The position numbers and the translations under genes were made by a program. From a virus, in IMG/VR virus record IMGVR_UViG_3300046477_000127, positions 1 through 39,679 of that record: a DNA stretch of 39,679 nt. One strand, 5' to 3'. Shown piece by piece: positions 7,377-16,309 of this stretch. The notes below the pieces were generated by a model. That model saw only the letters and a program-made list of their open reading frames with translations, was not told where the DNA came from and did no database searches. Position 1 is the stretch's first letter. Each line of letters begins with the position of its first letter.

Positions 7377-7742
7377 TCAACTTTTCCAGTGCGAAGCGCC
7401 GCCGACTCTTACGCCGGCCCACATAAGCCAGCGGCGCCAGCCTGGAACGCCTGTAACGGCGGATGCCTCGCGCAGAACTGCATCCGCCATCTCACGCGTT
7501 ACGGGATGCGTGCTGTACAAAAAGTCATGCAACGCCGCAGCCTTAGAACTCGTATCCCCGCACAGATCGTAGACGATCGGAATCCGAGGAACCGACGCTA
7601 GATCGGTCTTGAACCCTGCTGGCACAACGAAAACAGTGTCCGCGACATCGGATTGATAGACGAGAGCGGATCCTAGAATCCACTCCCCATCATCAAGCCC
7701 ATCCGCCTCTTTGAGCACTAGCTCTGTGAGGAACTTTGCCAT
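7377..7742 (-). CDS. DUF1353-family protein, 121 aa
   Basis: Last gene of the late block. FKTDLASVPR, AALHDFLY and the C-terminal MADAVLREASAVTG are the recognisable core of the DUF1353 family. This small domain is found beside lysis or tail-end genes of many phages. The conserved Asp and His-Asp pair suggest a metal site or hydrolase, but no activity is established that I know of. It lies 6 bases downstream of the lipoprotein gene, in the lysis region. Confidence 0.85.
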   Translation of the reverse strand: MAKFLTELVLKEADGLDDGEWILGSALVYQSDVADTVFVVPAGFKTDLASVPRIPIVYDLCGDTSSKAAALHDFLYSTHPVTREMADAVLREASAVTGVPGWRRWLMWAGVRVGGASHWKS

Positions 7743-7748
7743 CGCTAC

Positions 7749-8177
7749 TTAGACACCCGATGCAGGAGCTGCAGGAGCAGCCGGCAGCGCATTGCCATAT
7801 GCCGCAAACGCGTTCGTGATCGTCAGCTGGAAAATACCAAGCGCAGCAGCAATCAAAGGCTTCTGATTCGCAGGGATGAACGTCGATGCCGTCACTGCCT
7901 GCTGGATTGACGGAATTCCAGTGCCGATGAGCGACTGAACGGACGTAATCGTAATCGCGCCGGCGCTAGCACAGAACAGGCCGTTAGCCGTCGCTGCCGT
8001 GGCTACAACCGGATCAAGCGCTGCAACTGCAACAAGCGTAGGTTGAACAACCGCGCAGCCGCTCTGCACTTCGGTCTGAAGCTTGGCGAGGGCATTAACT
8101 GCGGAAGTCTGTTGAGCCGTCGAGCAGCCAAACAGGGCCATTGAGAAAACAACAATACTGAGGGCAAGCTTTTTCAC
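7749..8177 (-). CDS. Small lipoprotein, 142 aa
   Basis: Starts at GTG 8177 in a GTGA overlap with the preceding membrane protein. The N-terminus MKKLALSIVVFSMALFGCS is a lipoprotein signal peptide with lipobox LFGC (cysteine 18). The mature part is Ala/Val-rich and ends in a Pro/Ala tail. Position after lysozyme and a small membrane protein suggests an outer-membrane-stage lysis factor such as an o-spanin-like partner, but it is long for one and that role is inference. Confidence 0.8.
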   Translation of the reverse strand: MKKLALSIVVFSMALFGCSTAQQTSAVNALAKLQTEVQSGCAVVQPTLVAVAALDPVVATAATANGLFCASAGAITITSVQSLIGTGIPSIQQAVTASTFIPANQKPLIAAALGIFQLTITNAFAAYGNALPAAPAAPASGV

Positions 8178-8365
8178 GGTGCATCCTTTGAAGGGTTTTG
8201 AGGTACGCGCTGAAGATTGGTACAGCCATGTACGACGCCGAGCGCGACCAGCATCGCCTTAATTTCGCTGACGAGTTCTACATCGGCATGACCGGTCCAT
8301 ACCAGGACGGTCCACAGAATGATCAGAAACGCCGCAGCTACATAGGTCACATATTCACCTTTCAT
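8174..8365 (-). CDS. Small one-span membrane protein, holin-like, 63 aa
   Basis: Start at 8365 is supported by a strong upstream GGAGGG and a 4-base overlap with the lysozyme stop; the frame extends further upstream but only inside the lysozyme gene. One span (YVAAAFLIILWTVLVW) follows a short N-terminus, then a charged segment and a second weakly hydrophobic helix (IKAMLVALGVV). This is a candidate holin or pinholin, judged by its place between lysozyme and lipoprotein. Confidence 0.7.
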   Translation of the reverse strand: MKGEYVTYVAAAFLIILWTVLVWTGHADVELVSEIKAMLVALGVVHGCTNLQRVPQNPSKDAP

Positions 8366-8787
8366 TGTCCCTCCGCCAGCGCTACGCCCTGCTCTATCAA
8401 CTGATCCGGATACGGCTGCTGGCCGTTCTCGTGCTGGATAATCGCTTTCACCAACGAGCACATTACCGGCTGCACATGCACGTCGATCTGATCTGCAGGC
8501 CCCACGCCCATCGAGCGCGCCACAGATAGAACATACGATGCCGTGTTGTTCTCGTTCGGGGGCGCCCATCGTCCGATCACTCCTTGAACGGTCCGCAGAT
8601 TGTACGCATCGGCATACGTGAGCATAATCTTCGCAATCGCCCGGATGCCGTACACCGGATCAACGAACTGGCAGAACGACGGGTCTGTGCGTTCAGCCGG
8701 AGCCTTGAGGCCCTGCCATGCGCTGCCCCATCGGATATTTCCGGGATTAGCGTTCCTGATGCCTCGCGGTACAGTTGGCGTACTCAT
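8362..8787 (-). CDS. Phage lysozyme/structural-type endolysin, 141 aa
   Basis: The sequence RGIRNANPGNIRWG, then FVDPVYGIRA, then RWAPPNENNTASYV (about residues 73-86) and a GVGPADQIDV segment are the hallmarks of a small phage protein family. That family is variously annotated as virion structural protein or peptidoglycan-degrading enzyme. Its place between membrane proteins of a lysis cassette favours a cell-wall hydrolase role here. It overlaps both neighbours by 4 bases. Catalytic residues are not certain from sequence alone. Confidence 0.8.
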   Translation of the reverse strand: MSTPTVPRGIRNANPGNIRWGSAWQGLKAPAERTDPSFCQFVDPVYGIRAIAKIMLTYADAYNLRTVQGVIGRWAPPNENNTASYVLSVARSMGVGPADQIDVHVQPVMCSLVKAIIQHENGQQPYPDQLIEQGVALAEGQ

Positions 8788-9143
8788 TTTCTCTCCAGTG
8801 ATGCAAGTAATATTTCGTCCTGCGCCTTGATAGCCCTAAGCAATTCAGCCTGAGAGCGCATGGCGTCCTGCTCTGCCTCTGCCATCGATACAAGCGCCTC
8901 AAGCATGCGCCCCTGAGCTGCTACGGTCGTCCGCTGGAGTTCTGCCGACTCTTCCGCCACCACCATCAGCACAGCACCCGCAATAGTCGCCTCGACGGAT
9001 AGAGACAGGTTCGTGATGCCGAATTCGACGTCGTATCCTAGAAACGCATGGGCCATGAGCGAGCAGGCTACAAACACAATCAAGATCACCAGGAAGTTTC
9101 TAGGCTTCCTGACAGTCAGATAGATGCGCAGAATCTTATCCAT
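8784..9143 (-). CDS. Two-span membrane protein with C-terminal coiled coil, 119 aa
   Basis: Two hydrophobic segments (FLVILIVFVACSLMAHAFLG at about 18-37 and TIAGAVLMVVAEES at about 53-66) are followed by a long charged helix (67-119) likely to form a coiled coil. It lies directly upstream of the lysozyme with a 4-base overlap, so it is a second holin-type candidate. It could also be an anchor for the preceding coiled-coil protein. Confidence 0.7.
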   Translation of the reverse strand: MDKILRIYLTVRKPRNFLVILIVFVACSLMAHAFLGYDVEFGITNLSLSVEATIAGAVLMVVAEESAELQRTTVAAQGRMLEALVSMAEAEQDAMRSQAELLRAIKAQDEILLASLERK

Positions 9144-9474
9144 GCCTTACGATGTTCAGAGCCAGGGTAACCGCAGCCAGAAGGAACATGCCGGCCGCGC
9201 AGACAGCTGCGAACTTAGCAGGGATCGAGTTATGAGCATCGGTCAGGCGCTTATCGAATTTCTCATTGATGTCGCGCCGAAGGTCGGAGATATCATCCTT
9301 CCTCGCCACTGTCATAAGACCTTCCCGGAGCATTACGACGGTTTCATCAAGCTTTGCGAGATGGCGCTCATGACGTTCCAAGATATCGTCATGATTCCCG
9401 ATTCGCGCTCTAAGTTCGGCAATTGCCATTGCATGCCCCTGGTCCGCCGCGTGAAGTTCTTCAAAGGTCGGCAT
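9136..9474 (-). CDS. Coiled-coil protein with C-terminal membrane anchor, XhlA/Rz-like, 112 aa
   Basis: About 80 residues of heptad-like charged helix (ERHERHLAKLDETVVMLREG and onward) are followed by a C-terminal hydrophobic segment (KFAAVCAAGMFLLAAVTLAL). This layout is typical of XhlA-like hemolysin-associated proteins of phage lysis loci. It overlaps the next gene by 8 bases and heads the lysis cassette. Confidence 0.65.
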   Translation of the reverse strand: MPTFEELHAADQGHAMAIAELRARIGNHDDILERHERHLAKLDETVVMLREGLMTVARKDDISDLRRDINEKFDKRLTDAHNSIPAKFAAVCAAGMFLLAAVTLALNIVRHG

Positions 9475-9505
9475 AGTTACCCCGTATCGATTGGCCGTTT
9501 ATGTT

Positions 9506-10246
9506 TTAGCGAACGCGCCGCGCTCGGATGAAGCCGGTTGCTGAGAGTGTGCCGCCTGAAAAAATTGCCAAGCCAATAGCATTTACTGTCGTGGTTGACG
9601 AGAGACTGTATCGGGTGACCGGGCCAGCGATATTAACCGCGCCGATGCCGCTACCAATAGACACGCCAGCTAGTGAATGACTAGTGGGAAATGTGGAGGT
9701 CGTACCGGTAGACGTTCCGGTAACGAGCGCCGTGGCTGTGGTTCCCGCTGCCGCAACATAGCTAATAACAGCTTGAACATCCCAATCTCCAGCCGTAAGG
9801 CTTACGGACGTAAGCGTTGTCGATGTCGTTGTAGTCAGGCCGGTTGAAGATCCAGTTGCAGTAACATACTCGCCAACGATGCCTGCCGCCGCGCTGCTGT
9901 TCGTGGTTACCCCGACGATGCCAGAAGTGGGCGTAAAGGTGCTCAGGATATTCAACGCACCGCCATCAGTCAGCGTGAAAAGCTGCGTGCTGGCATTGCT
10001 AGAGTAAATCGTGAAGCCACCATTCAGAACGCCCAGGAACTTATTGGGCGTCGTCGCGCCGTTACCCGTAAGTTTCAGGACGCTACCGCCTGCTGCGGTA
10101 TTCTGAAGCGTGGTCGTACCGTTGGACGTCAAACTTTGAACGCTGTTGCTCCATGAAGGCGCCGAAGATGGCCCCTGAGAGACAACCATCTGGCCCGCAG
10201 TCGAGCCGGTCGGATCGACCAATTGAACAGGTACTTTCGTGGTCAT
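9506..10246 (-). CDS. Tail fibre-like structural protein, 246 aa
   Basis: A Ser/Thr/Gly-rich beta-type protein (TSNGTTTLQNTAAGG, then FTPTSGIVGVTTNSSAAAG) typical of phage fibre or appendage proteins. It starts one codon-step from the tailspike stop (shared base 10246), so the two are coupled. The C-terminus ends IRARRVR. It is probably an accessory fibre or adhesin. Confidence 0.65.
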   Translation of the reverse strand: MTTKVPVQLVDPTGSTAGQMVVSQGPSSAPSWSNSVQSLTSNGTTTLQNTAAGGSVLKLTGNGATTPNKFLGVLNGGFTIYSSNASTQLFTLTDGGALNILSTFTPTSGIVGVTTNSSAAAGIVGEYVTATGSSTGLTTTTSTTLTSVSLTAGDWDVQAVISYVAAAGTTATALVTGTSTGTTSTFPTSHSLAGVSIGSGIGAVNIAGPVTRYSLSSTTTVNAIGLAIFSGGTLSATGFIRARRVR

Positions 10247-12144
10247 TATGCAGTCCCCTGGCGGATGCCATTCATCCAGATTCGATATTGAGATGCCGTG
10301 GCGGGAGAGCCACCAACGTTAAAAATTAGGTTCGTTGTTCCTACCGTGAGGTCGGTATTGCCCCGGAAAATGTTATTGAAGAACGGGACTGGAACCGAAG
10401 CCGTCATATTGAAGAACGCACAGTTAGCCGTGTTCGCTGTGTCGTAGTAGAAATTGCAATTCGTGATCGCGTTCATCGTCGGCAACACACCTACCGTCGC
10501 ATACAGATAGTTGGCGTTCGGATACGAGCCAATCGGAATAACGTTGAAGTTGCACTTCTTGACGCTCGTACCGTTGAAAAAGCCAACTGCTGGAGACTGA
10601 GCCGGGACGGTCGTTGGGCCGGCGTATGTGATGCCGTCAATGGTCACGCCGAGGTTATCGCCTTCCATCCAGAACATGAACGGGAAGTAATCCTGCTCGA
10701 TCTTCATCACCACATCGGTACAGTTCTTGATGTAGATCGCGTAACCAGGACCGGGATAAGGAGACGTTCCAGCGCCGCCAGCGTAATTCACATACGTTTG
10801 ATCGATGGTTAGATCGTTCGCCTGCTCAAGATACAGAACCGGGTTTTGACCGTAGCCGGTGAAGAATCCGCCGGCGATATAGTTCCCGTCGCTAGCAGCA
10901 AGAGGGCCGAACGTCGTGTACGGAGGAACCGCCATCAACGGGTTATTCTGAGTCAGGCAGAATCCATATCGACCAAGGGTATTGACGTTGATGAACTTCC
11001 CAAGGTTGCCGTTGTTAATGTAGATCGGGACCGAACTTCCGGAATTCGGCGTAGCAACTGTGATATTTTCGAAGAAATACCCACTACCGCCAGGACTGCC
11101 AAGGCGCGACGCATCAGACGAAGTGCCGCCGACGATGCCGACAATGGAAGGATTCGGGCAAACAGACGGGTTAATCTCAAACTGAGACGTGATGACGAAA
11201 TCGCGCAGCGTGACGTTGTTCGATCCGGTGATATCGAGAACGTAACCTCCGGTATTCCCAATAATCACGCTTCCGGTGCGCGGGAGTTCATACGCGAGGC
11301 CGGTTTGCTGTGCCGCATTGCCGACGCCTTCGATGGTCAGGAAATCAAGGTTCGTCGCGTTTAGCGCCGTGTTGATCTTGTAGCCGCTTGAGCTGTACGG
11401 GATCCGCACTACGCCGTAGTTGATCGCCTTTTGGAATGCCGCCGTATCGTCAGTGACGCCATCGCCCTTAGCGCCAAAATCCTTGACCGTCAGGAAGTCG
11501 GTCAACTTGGACTGCATGTTGACGGGAACCGTGCCAGTAGCGCTTCCGGTAAACGATAGTTTCGAGGATTGAATGGCCGCGTTCGATGCTACGGTCGCAT
11601 CCGTCACAGTGCCGTTACCGGGCGTCCCGATGGCTACCGTGCTTCCGACCTTTACGTTGACTTCCTGCGTGCCGATTGGGATAGGCGCCGTGAAGGTGAC
11701 AGTCGATCCGGAGATCGAATACTGGTCCGGCATCTGGTAGACGCCATCGAAGAAACACCACGTATTGTTGGCGGATCCAGGCTGACTAGACAGAGTGAGC
11801 GTGGTTGTCGTACCCGGCGTGAAGCCAGTTCCAGACAGGTACAGATTGTCAACCATGTTGCCGAGGATGCCGCCGCTCGTATCCTCAGTGATCTGATCCC
11901 AAATCAGATTCCCAAATTGATCGTAGAGCACCTGACGGTAAGCGCCGTTACCCCAAATCTGCGCGCGCCCTGCTCCATCGAGAACGACAGGATTCGTGTT
12001 CAGGATGGTTTGTCCAGCGTCCTGCCACGTATTCTTGAACGTGGTCGTTTGCGGGATATAGAAATAGACGCTGCCGCCTGCATACGGTTTTCCGTTGCCA
12101 TCTACGAATTGTTGTTCTGCGTTCGGCAGCAGAGTTGCACTCAT
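10246..12144 (-). CDS. Tailspike with pectate-lyase-like beta-helix, 632 aa
   Basis: A receptor-binding or depolymerase spike. The N-terminal virion-anchoring part (LPNAEQQFVDGNGKPYAGGS, residues 6-25, then VVLDGAGRAQIW) resembles other phage spike anchors. A small domain at about 100-169 (LSGTGFTPGTTTTLTL and CFFDGVYQ) recurs in the protein at 18276-18812. The beta-helix begins with VKDFGAKGDGVTDDTAAFQKA (220-240). The leader carries two copies of the recurring palindrome (12162-12176, 12202-12216). The substrate is presumably a surface polysaccharide. Confidence 0.88.
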   Translation of the reverse strand: MSATLLPNAEQQFVDGNGKPYAGGSVYFYIPQTTTFKNTWQDAGQTILNTNPVVLDGAGRAQIWGNGAYRQVLYDQFGNLIWDQITEDTSGGILGNMVDNLYLSGTGFTPGTTTTLTLSSQPGSANNTWCFFDGVYQMPDQYSISGSTVTFTAPIPIGTQEVNVKVGSTVAIGTPGNGTVTDATVASNAAIQSSKLSFTGSATGTVPVNMQSKLTDFLTVKDFGAKGDGVTDDTAAFQKAINYGVVRIPYSSSGYKINTALNATNLDFLTIEGVGNAAQQTGLAYELPRTGSVIIGNTGGYVLDITGSNNVTLRDFVITSQFEINPSVCPNPSIVGIVGGTSSDASRLGSPGGSGYFFENITVATPNSGSSVPIYINNGNLGKFINVNTLGRYGFCLTQNNPLMAVPPYTTFGPLAASDGNYIAGGFFTGYGQNPVLYLEQANDLTIDQTYVNYAGGAGTSPYPGPGYAIYIKNCTDVVMKIEQDYFPFMFWMEGDNLGVTIDGITYAGPTTVPAQSPAVGFFNGTSVKKCNFNVIPIGSYPNANYLYATVGVLPTMNAITNCNFYYDTANTANCAFFNMTASVPVPFFNNIFRGNTDLTVGTTNLIFNVGGSPATASQYRIWMNGIRQGTA

Positions 12145-12161
12145 TTACTAACCCCTAAATA

Positions 12162-12176
12162 TTGTGATTTTCTCAA
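12162..12176. promoter_or_regulatory. Operator-like palindrome copy (tailspike leader, proximal)
   Basis: TTGTGATTTTCTCAA, 18 bases upstream of the tailspike start, differs from the consensus TTGAGATTATCTCAA at two positions. Confidence 0.6.
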
Positions 12177-12200
12177 CAGCGCTTGCAAGAAAAATTAGGC

Positions 12201-12217
12201 ATTGAGATTATCTCAAT
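12201..12217. promoter_or_regulatory. Operator-like palindrome copy (tailspike leader, perfect)
   Basis: ATTGAGATTATCTCAAT is a perfect 17-bp palindrome around a central T, between the transglycosylase gene stop and the tailspike start. It defines the consensus of a motif found about 14 times in this genome. Confidence 0.75.
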
Positions 12218-12219
12218 TA

Positions 12220-14754
12220 TCACCGTAACCGGTCCAGACCTTTTGTGCTCAGTCCTGCCCCGAGTTCTAGAGAACGTCCGACTTTTACCGCATTCGCGCG
12301 ATTAGCAAGCGCTTCCCTGCCCCACGTACCGAGTTGCGCACCCGGCACAACTACATTCCCGCCGCGTTCCGCAAGGGATTTAACGATATTCGCACCGTGC
12401 CCGAGCAGAGTTACTGCAGTATTGCTGTTATTCACGTAGCTTCCGCGTGGTTGCTCTTGTGTATATCGCGCAACGTTTCCGAGTTTTTCGAGCGTTTGCG
12501 ATGCTTCAGGTCCGAGAACCAGACGGAGTTTATCGCCTTGGTTGAGAATCGCCTTGTTCAATCCAGCCTGACTGATATTCCCCGTGCCGGTGCGCAAATC
12601 GACGCCTGCTTGCGCGCGGATATGGTCCATCAGTGCCGAGGCCACAAGCTGCGAATTTTCAGGCGTATTCGACAGGTTTTGAATCATGTTCTGCACGTTG
12701 GCAGTCTTGCCGCCAGCGACATACTTCTTCACGAAGTCATCAGCCAGGGAGGAAGGCTCCCCGACATTGGCGCTATCTCCTACTGACGCCTTGTATGCGG
12801 GGTCTGCATCCATTGCCTGAAACCGCGTGCGCGCTGCTGCCTGCGCATCTTTGTACGCCTGAAATGCGTCCTTACCCGCCGAAGAAGGATTCAGATCGGA
12901 ACCGACGATCCTATCTCGAAGCATACCGATGTCATGGCGGACAGAGCCATCTTTCACGCCAGCCAAGGCGCCTGAGAGCGTCTTGTCGATATCCATAAGA
13001 TCCGAGACGTTCATCGGACGCGCAGACCCAGCATTATCGAATCCATCAGGAATCGTCACTTGATTCCGCTTTGCGTCAAGGAAAATCTGTTTCACCTCAG
13101 CCGGGAGTGCCTTAAACCGCGTAGGTCCAATTGCACTCTCAAACTGAGCCATCTGAGGCGCCGCATCTACCAGCGCCGGCGCACCATCAGCCCCGCGTGC
13201 CTTCGCGTACAGTTCGGAGATGTTCTGCCGTATCGGCGCATCCATTTCCTTATATGCATCGACAATCGCCTGCCCGGTGGGAGCGCCTGACGGGATCGTA
13301 ACGTCCGGAGAGACGCTATCGCGCAATGCCGTGAGGTTGTCGTTAATCTGCCCGTTCTGCGCGTTGAACCGATTGGCGATTTCCGGATTCTTAGCGCGAG
13401 AGTTCAATTCATTCGAGAGCAAATGAATATCACCCGTTGCCTGCCCCGCTGTGAGTTCCACAGGAACAGGAAGCGAACCGGCTTCGATGTGTCGCCCCGC
13501 TGCCGTCGCGTTGATCGTGCCTGCCTTTTCAGCCGCCGCGATCTTCTGCACGATTGCATCAGGGACACCCTCAGCCGCTGCTTGCTGCGCGAAGTTAGTG
13601 CCAGCCGCACCGACGCTACCGCGCCCGCCAGCAACGCCAGCCGTTGCCCCACCAGGGGCCGCGCCAGGAGGAACTCCAGCCGAAGGGGCCGCTGCTGCCG
13701 CGGCATCGTCGCCAAGTCCAACATACTTACCAAGCGGCTTAGCAAGAGCTCCAATTCCCTTTACAGCAAGGCCGCCGCCTAGACCAATACCAGCGCCTAA
13801 GGCCGCATTTTGAACCGTCTGTGCGCCAGTGTCGCCATTCGCAATAGACGGGATAGCACCGCCCACAGCACCGCCAAGCATCGCGCCGGGAATCGAAGCT
13901 CCGCCCATCGCGGCATATGGAGCCGCTTGTCCGACAAATCCCGCTACATTCCCCGCCATGCTATTGTTCGTGCCGGCTGCAATCTGCTTATCGATTTGCG
14001 CATGCGCTGCCTTCGCCTGATCCGCGAAATCATTAGCGCCGATAAGGCGAGCGCCAGCACCAGCGAGGTCAAGGAGGCTTCCGGCATACTTGCCGACACC
14101 CTTCTGCGCTATGTCAGACCACGTAGAGCCGTTCTGCGATGCCGTAACAGGCGTCATCGGCTTAGTCGGCATCCCAGGAGCAGGAGCCGTTTGCGCCGGC
14201 GCAGGAGTCGCCGCTTGCGTCTGAGTGCCAGCCTGAAGCGTCGAGAAAAGGTCCGACATCGGCCCTTGGTCTTTCGGCGCTTGCTGACCAACGTTGGATT
14301 GCCCCGGCGTCGTGCCAACGCCCTGCATTACCTTGTTGATGTACTGAGTCGGATCTTGCTTGACGAAGCCGCCATACGCCTTCAACGCACCCTGATACGT
14401 TCCGCCATTCTGCTGCTTGAGCTGCTGAATGTAGTAATCGGCCGCATTGCGTGCCTGTACCGGGTCGAACGGATCGAACTTGATCCCCTGCTTACGCATC
14501 ATGGCGAGCGTAGAAGGCATGAACTGATACGGGCCCATCGCGCCAGTGGTTTTATTCACGGCGAGAGGGTTCTTGCTGCTTTCCGTCATCGTCAGATTGT
14601 CGAGCAGTTTAGCCGGCGTGCCATAGCTCTTGTTCGGATCGAACCCGGACGGCGATGGCGCGCTTGCTTGCTGAGCAGGCGCCGAAGGAACAGCCTGCGT
14701 AGGCGCAGCGCCGCCCTGAGTCGCACCTTGAAGCGTGGCGAAAAGGTCATCCAT
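12220..14754 (-). CDS. Injection (ejection) protein with lytic transglycosylase domain, 844 aa
   Basis: A virion internal protein expected to enter the cell envelope with the DNA. An SLT-type domain spans about residues 45-145: probable catalytic Glu58 in MTESSKNP, GAMGPYQFMPSTL (71-83) and ALKAYGGF (123-130). A long Ala/Gly-rich, partly hydrophobic body follows (about 210-400) and then helices, as in P22 gp16-like or T7 gp16-like ejection proteins. The first residues (DDLFATLQGAT) recur at about residue 167 (SDLFSTLQAGT), bracketing the SLT module. It is coupled to the preceding gene by a shared base at 14754. Confidence 0.88.
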   Translation of the reverse strand: MDDLFATLQGATQGGAAPTQAVPSAPAQQASAPSPSGFDPNKSYGTPAKLLDNLTMTESSKNPLAVNKTTGAMGPYQFMPSTLAMMRKQGIKFDPFDPVQARNAADYYIQQLKQQNGGTYQGALKAYGGFVKQDPTQYINKVMQGVGTTPGQSNVGQQAPKDQGPMSDLFSTLQAGTQTQAATPAPAQTAPAPGMPTKPMTPVTASQNGSTWSDIAQKGVGKYAGSLLDLAGAGARLIGANDFADQAKAAHAQIDKQIAAGTNNSMAGNVAGFVGQAAPYAAMGGASIPGAMLGGAVGGAIPSIANGDTGAQTVQNAALGAGIGLGGGLAVKGIGALAKPLGKYVGLGDDAAAAAAPSAGVPPGAAPGGATAGVAGGRGSVGAAGTNFAQQAAAEGVPDAIVQKIAAAEKAGTINATAAGRHIEAGSLPVPVELTAGQATGDIHLLSNELNSRAKNPEIANRFNAQNGQINDNLTALRDSVSPDVTIPSGAPTGQAIVDAYKEMDAPIRQNISELYAKARGADGAPALVDAAPQMAQFESAIGPTRFKALPAEVKQIFLDAKRNQVTIPDGFDNAGSARPMNVSDLMDIDKTLSGALAGVKDGSVRHDIGMLRDRIVGSDLNPSSAGKDAFQAYKDAQAAARTRFQAMDADPAYKASVGDSANVGEPSSLADDFVKKYVAGGKTANVQNMIQNLSNTPENSQLVASALMDHIRAQAGVDLRTGTGNISQAGLNKAILNQGDKLRLVLGPEASQTLEKLGNVARYTQEQPRGSYVNNSNTAVTLLGHGANIVKSLAERGGNVVVPGAQLGTWGREALANRANAVKVGRSLELGAGLSTKGLDRLR

Positions 14755-16301
14755 TACTCGATGCTCCCCGTGTTAGAGAGGCTTTGCAGATTCTTAGCCT
14801 TCTGCATCATCTTTTTGTAGGCGTCCGAGTTCGTGCCGCCAAGTTTCTTGATGATCGCTGCCTGTTCTCCCGCATCGCCGCTCTTGATAGCGTTGTAATA
14901 CTGGAAGATCGTTGGATCGAAATTAGCGCCCCACTGCTGATCGAACTGGCGTTTAGCGAATACGCCGGCCGAAGGATTGGCAGAGATGGCGCGTTCCAAG
15001 CCCGGCTGATACGACTGCGAGCCGGTCACGATGGCATCGTTCAATTTGGCAATTTCCTTGATTGCTGCAGGCGTGTAAGCCGTCGATCCGTTTGCAGCAA
15101 CCTGAGCGGAAAGGCCCGCGTTAGTCTGTGGTCCCATCGATTGAGCAGCCTGGAGCGCTGAACGTTCAAGACCCTTGCCAACGAGGTCATAAGCCGTTGC
15201 CGGGTCAAACTTCCCGTTCTTATCCGCATCGCCCGGGTTGAAGCCAAACCCGCTGGCGATATTCCGGAACCAGTTGCCTGCCTTGCCAGTAGCCCCAACG
15301 CTATCGATGTTTTGCAGGATGATCTGGTTATTCGTGTGCTGAAGCCCTGCATTGTTGTACGTCGCGCGTGCCGCATCGCGCTCTGCCTGCAAAACGGGAA
15401 GTGCCTGAGCATCGCCCGGTTGAGGAACATACACACCCTGAGTAGGCGCGTTCGTGACCCCAACGACGTTCCCGTTTGCGTCTTTCGTTGTAACGGTAGG
15501 GCCGCCAGTAAGCGGATTCTGTCCGACCTGTTGCCGAGAATCCGGACCAAGCTGATTAGGGATTCCCGGCGTGCCGGTGAGCGTTCCGGGAGCCTGACCG
15601 AATTCGCCATTCATCGCTACCGGAACCTGCATCGCCCCGTTGTTCAGGATGCCAGTAGCGCCCTGAAGCTGCGTTGCTTGCGTAGAAGGTGCGGTCGTAT
15701 CGCGCGAAAGCTGACCAAGCGCGGTTTGCAGGTTCTGCGGCGTGTCGGAATGGCTCTGAATGCTCTTGATAGCCGCGTCAACATATCCAGCGCCAGGTCC
15801 GCTAAGCGTCCGCTTGATGTTGTTAAGCTGGCTAATCATGCTGTTCGGGTCTGTAATCGGCGTGCCGTTCGGCCCCATGAACGAGTGCATAACAGCGTTG
15901 ACGCGATCCATGTCGCTATTCGACATGCTGCTCAGCGTCGTCTTATATTGGTTGACGTTCTGCGCTGCCTGCTGGATTTTGTCCGCGTACTGAGTGCCAA
16001 TCAAAGGCGTATTCTGAGCCGCCCAATTTTGCAGTTTTCCGTAATCAATCGTCCCGTCCTCATTCTTGAACGGAGCACTGGGATCCTGCATTGCGGACGT
16101 GAGTTTGCTGCGCTCGCCCATCAACTGAGAACTCAATTGGGCGTCGTTCTGCGTGCTCTGAAGTTGAGCCTGTCCGATCTGGTTTTGCAGTCGCGAATTC
16201 TGAAGCGCCTGAAGCCCCGTAGCCGTCTGGATTGCCTGACCAAAAGACTGGTTAAAGTCAGGAGACTTTGCTTGTAGAGCGATATTTGCGTCGAGCGGCA
16301 T
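14754..16301 (-). CDS. Putative DNA injection protein, 515 aa
   Basis: A Gln/Asn/Ala-rich, mostly helical protein starting PLDANIALQAKSPDFNQSFG, with an early coiled segment (NSRLQNQIGQAQLQ). Size, composition and place between the gp7-like and transglycosylase ejection genes match the P22 gp20-type injection proteins, though I see no diagnostic motif. A clear GAGGAT ribosome site lies 5 bases before the start. Confidence 0.7.
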   Translation of the reverse strand: MPLDANIALQAKSPDFNQSFGQAIQTATGLQALQNSRLQNQIGQAQLQSTQNDAQLSSQLMGERSKLTSAMQDPSAPFKNEDGTIDYGKLQNWAAQNTPLIGTQYADKIQQAAQNVNQYKTTLSSMSNSDMDRVNAVMHSFMGPNGTPITDPNSMISQLNNIKRTLSGPGAGYVDAAIKSIQSHSDTPQNLQTALGQLSRDTTAPSTQATQLQGATGILNNGAMQVPVAMNGEFGQAPGTLTGTPGIPNQLGPDSRQQVGQNPLTGGPTVTTKDANGNVVGVTNAPTQGVYVPQPGDAQALPVLQAERDAARATYNNAGLQHTNNQIILQNIDSVGATGKAGNWFRNIASGFGFNPGDADKNGKFDPATAYDLVGKGLERSALQAAQSMGPQTNAGLSAQVAANGSTAYTPAAIKEIAKLNDAIVTGSQSYQPGLERAISANPSAGVFAKRQFDQQWGANFDPTIFQYYNAIKSGDAGEQAAIIKKLGGTNSDAYKKMMQKAKNLQSLSNTGSIE

Positions 16302-16309
16302 TTTTATCC

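Noticed and set aside
13810-14820. 336-codon plus-strand frame opposite the transglycosylase/ejection gene
   Set aside because: Arg-rich shadow of the real minus-strand gene; no ribosome site or domain.
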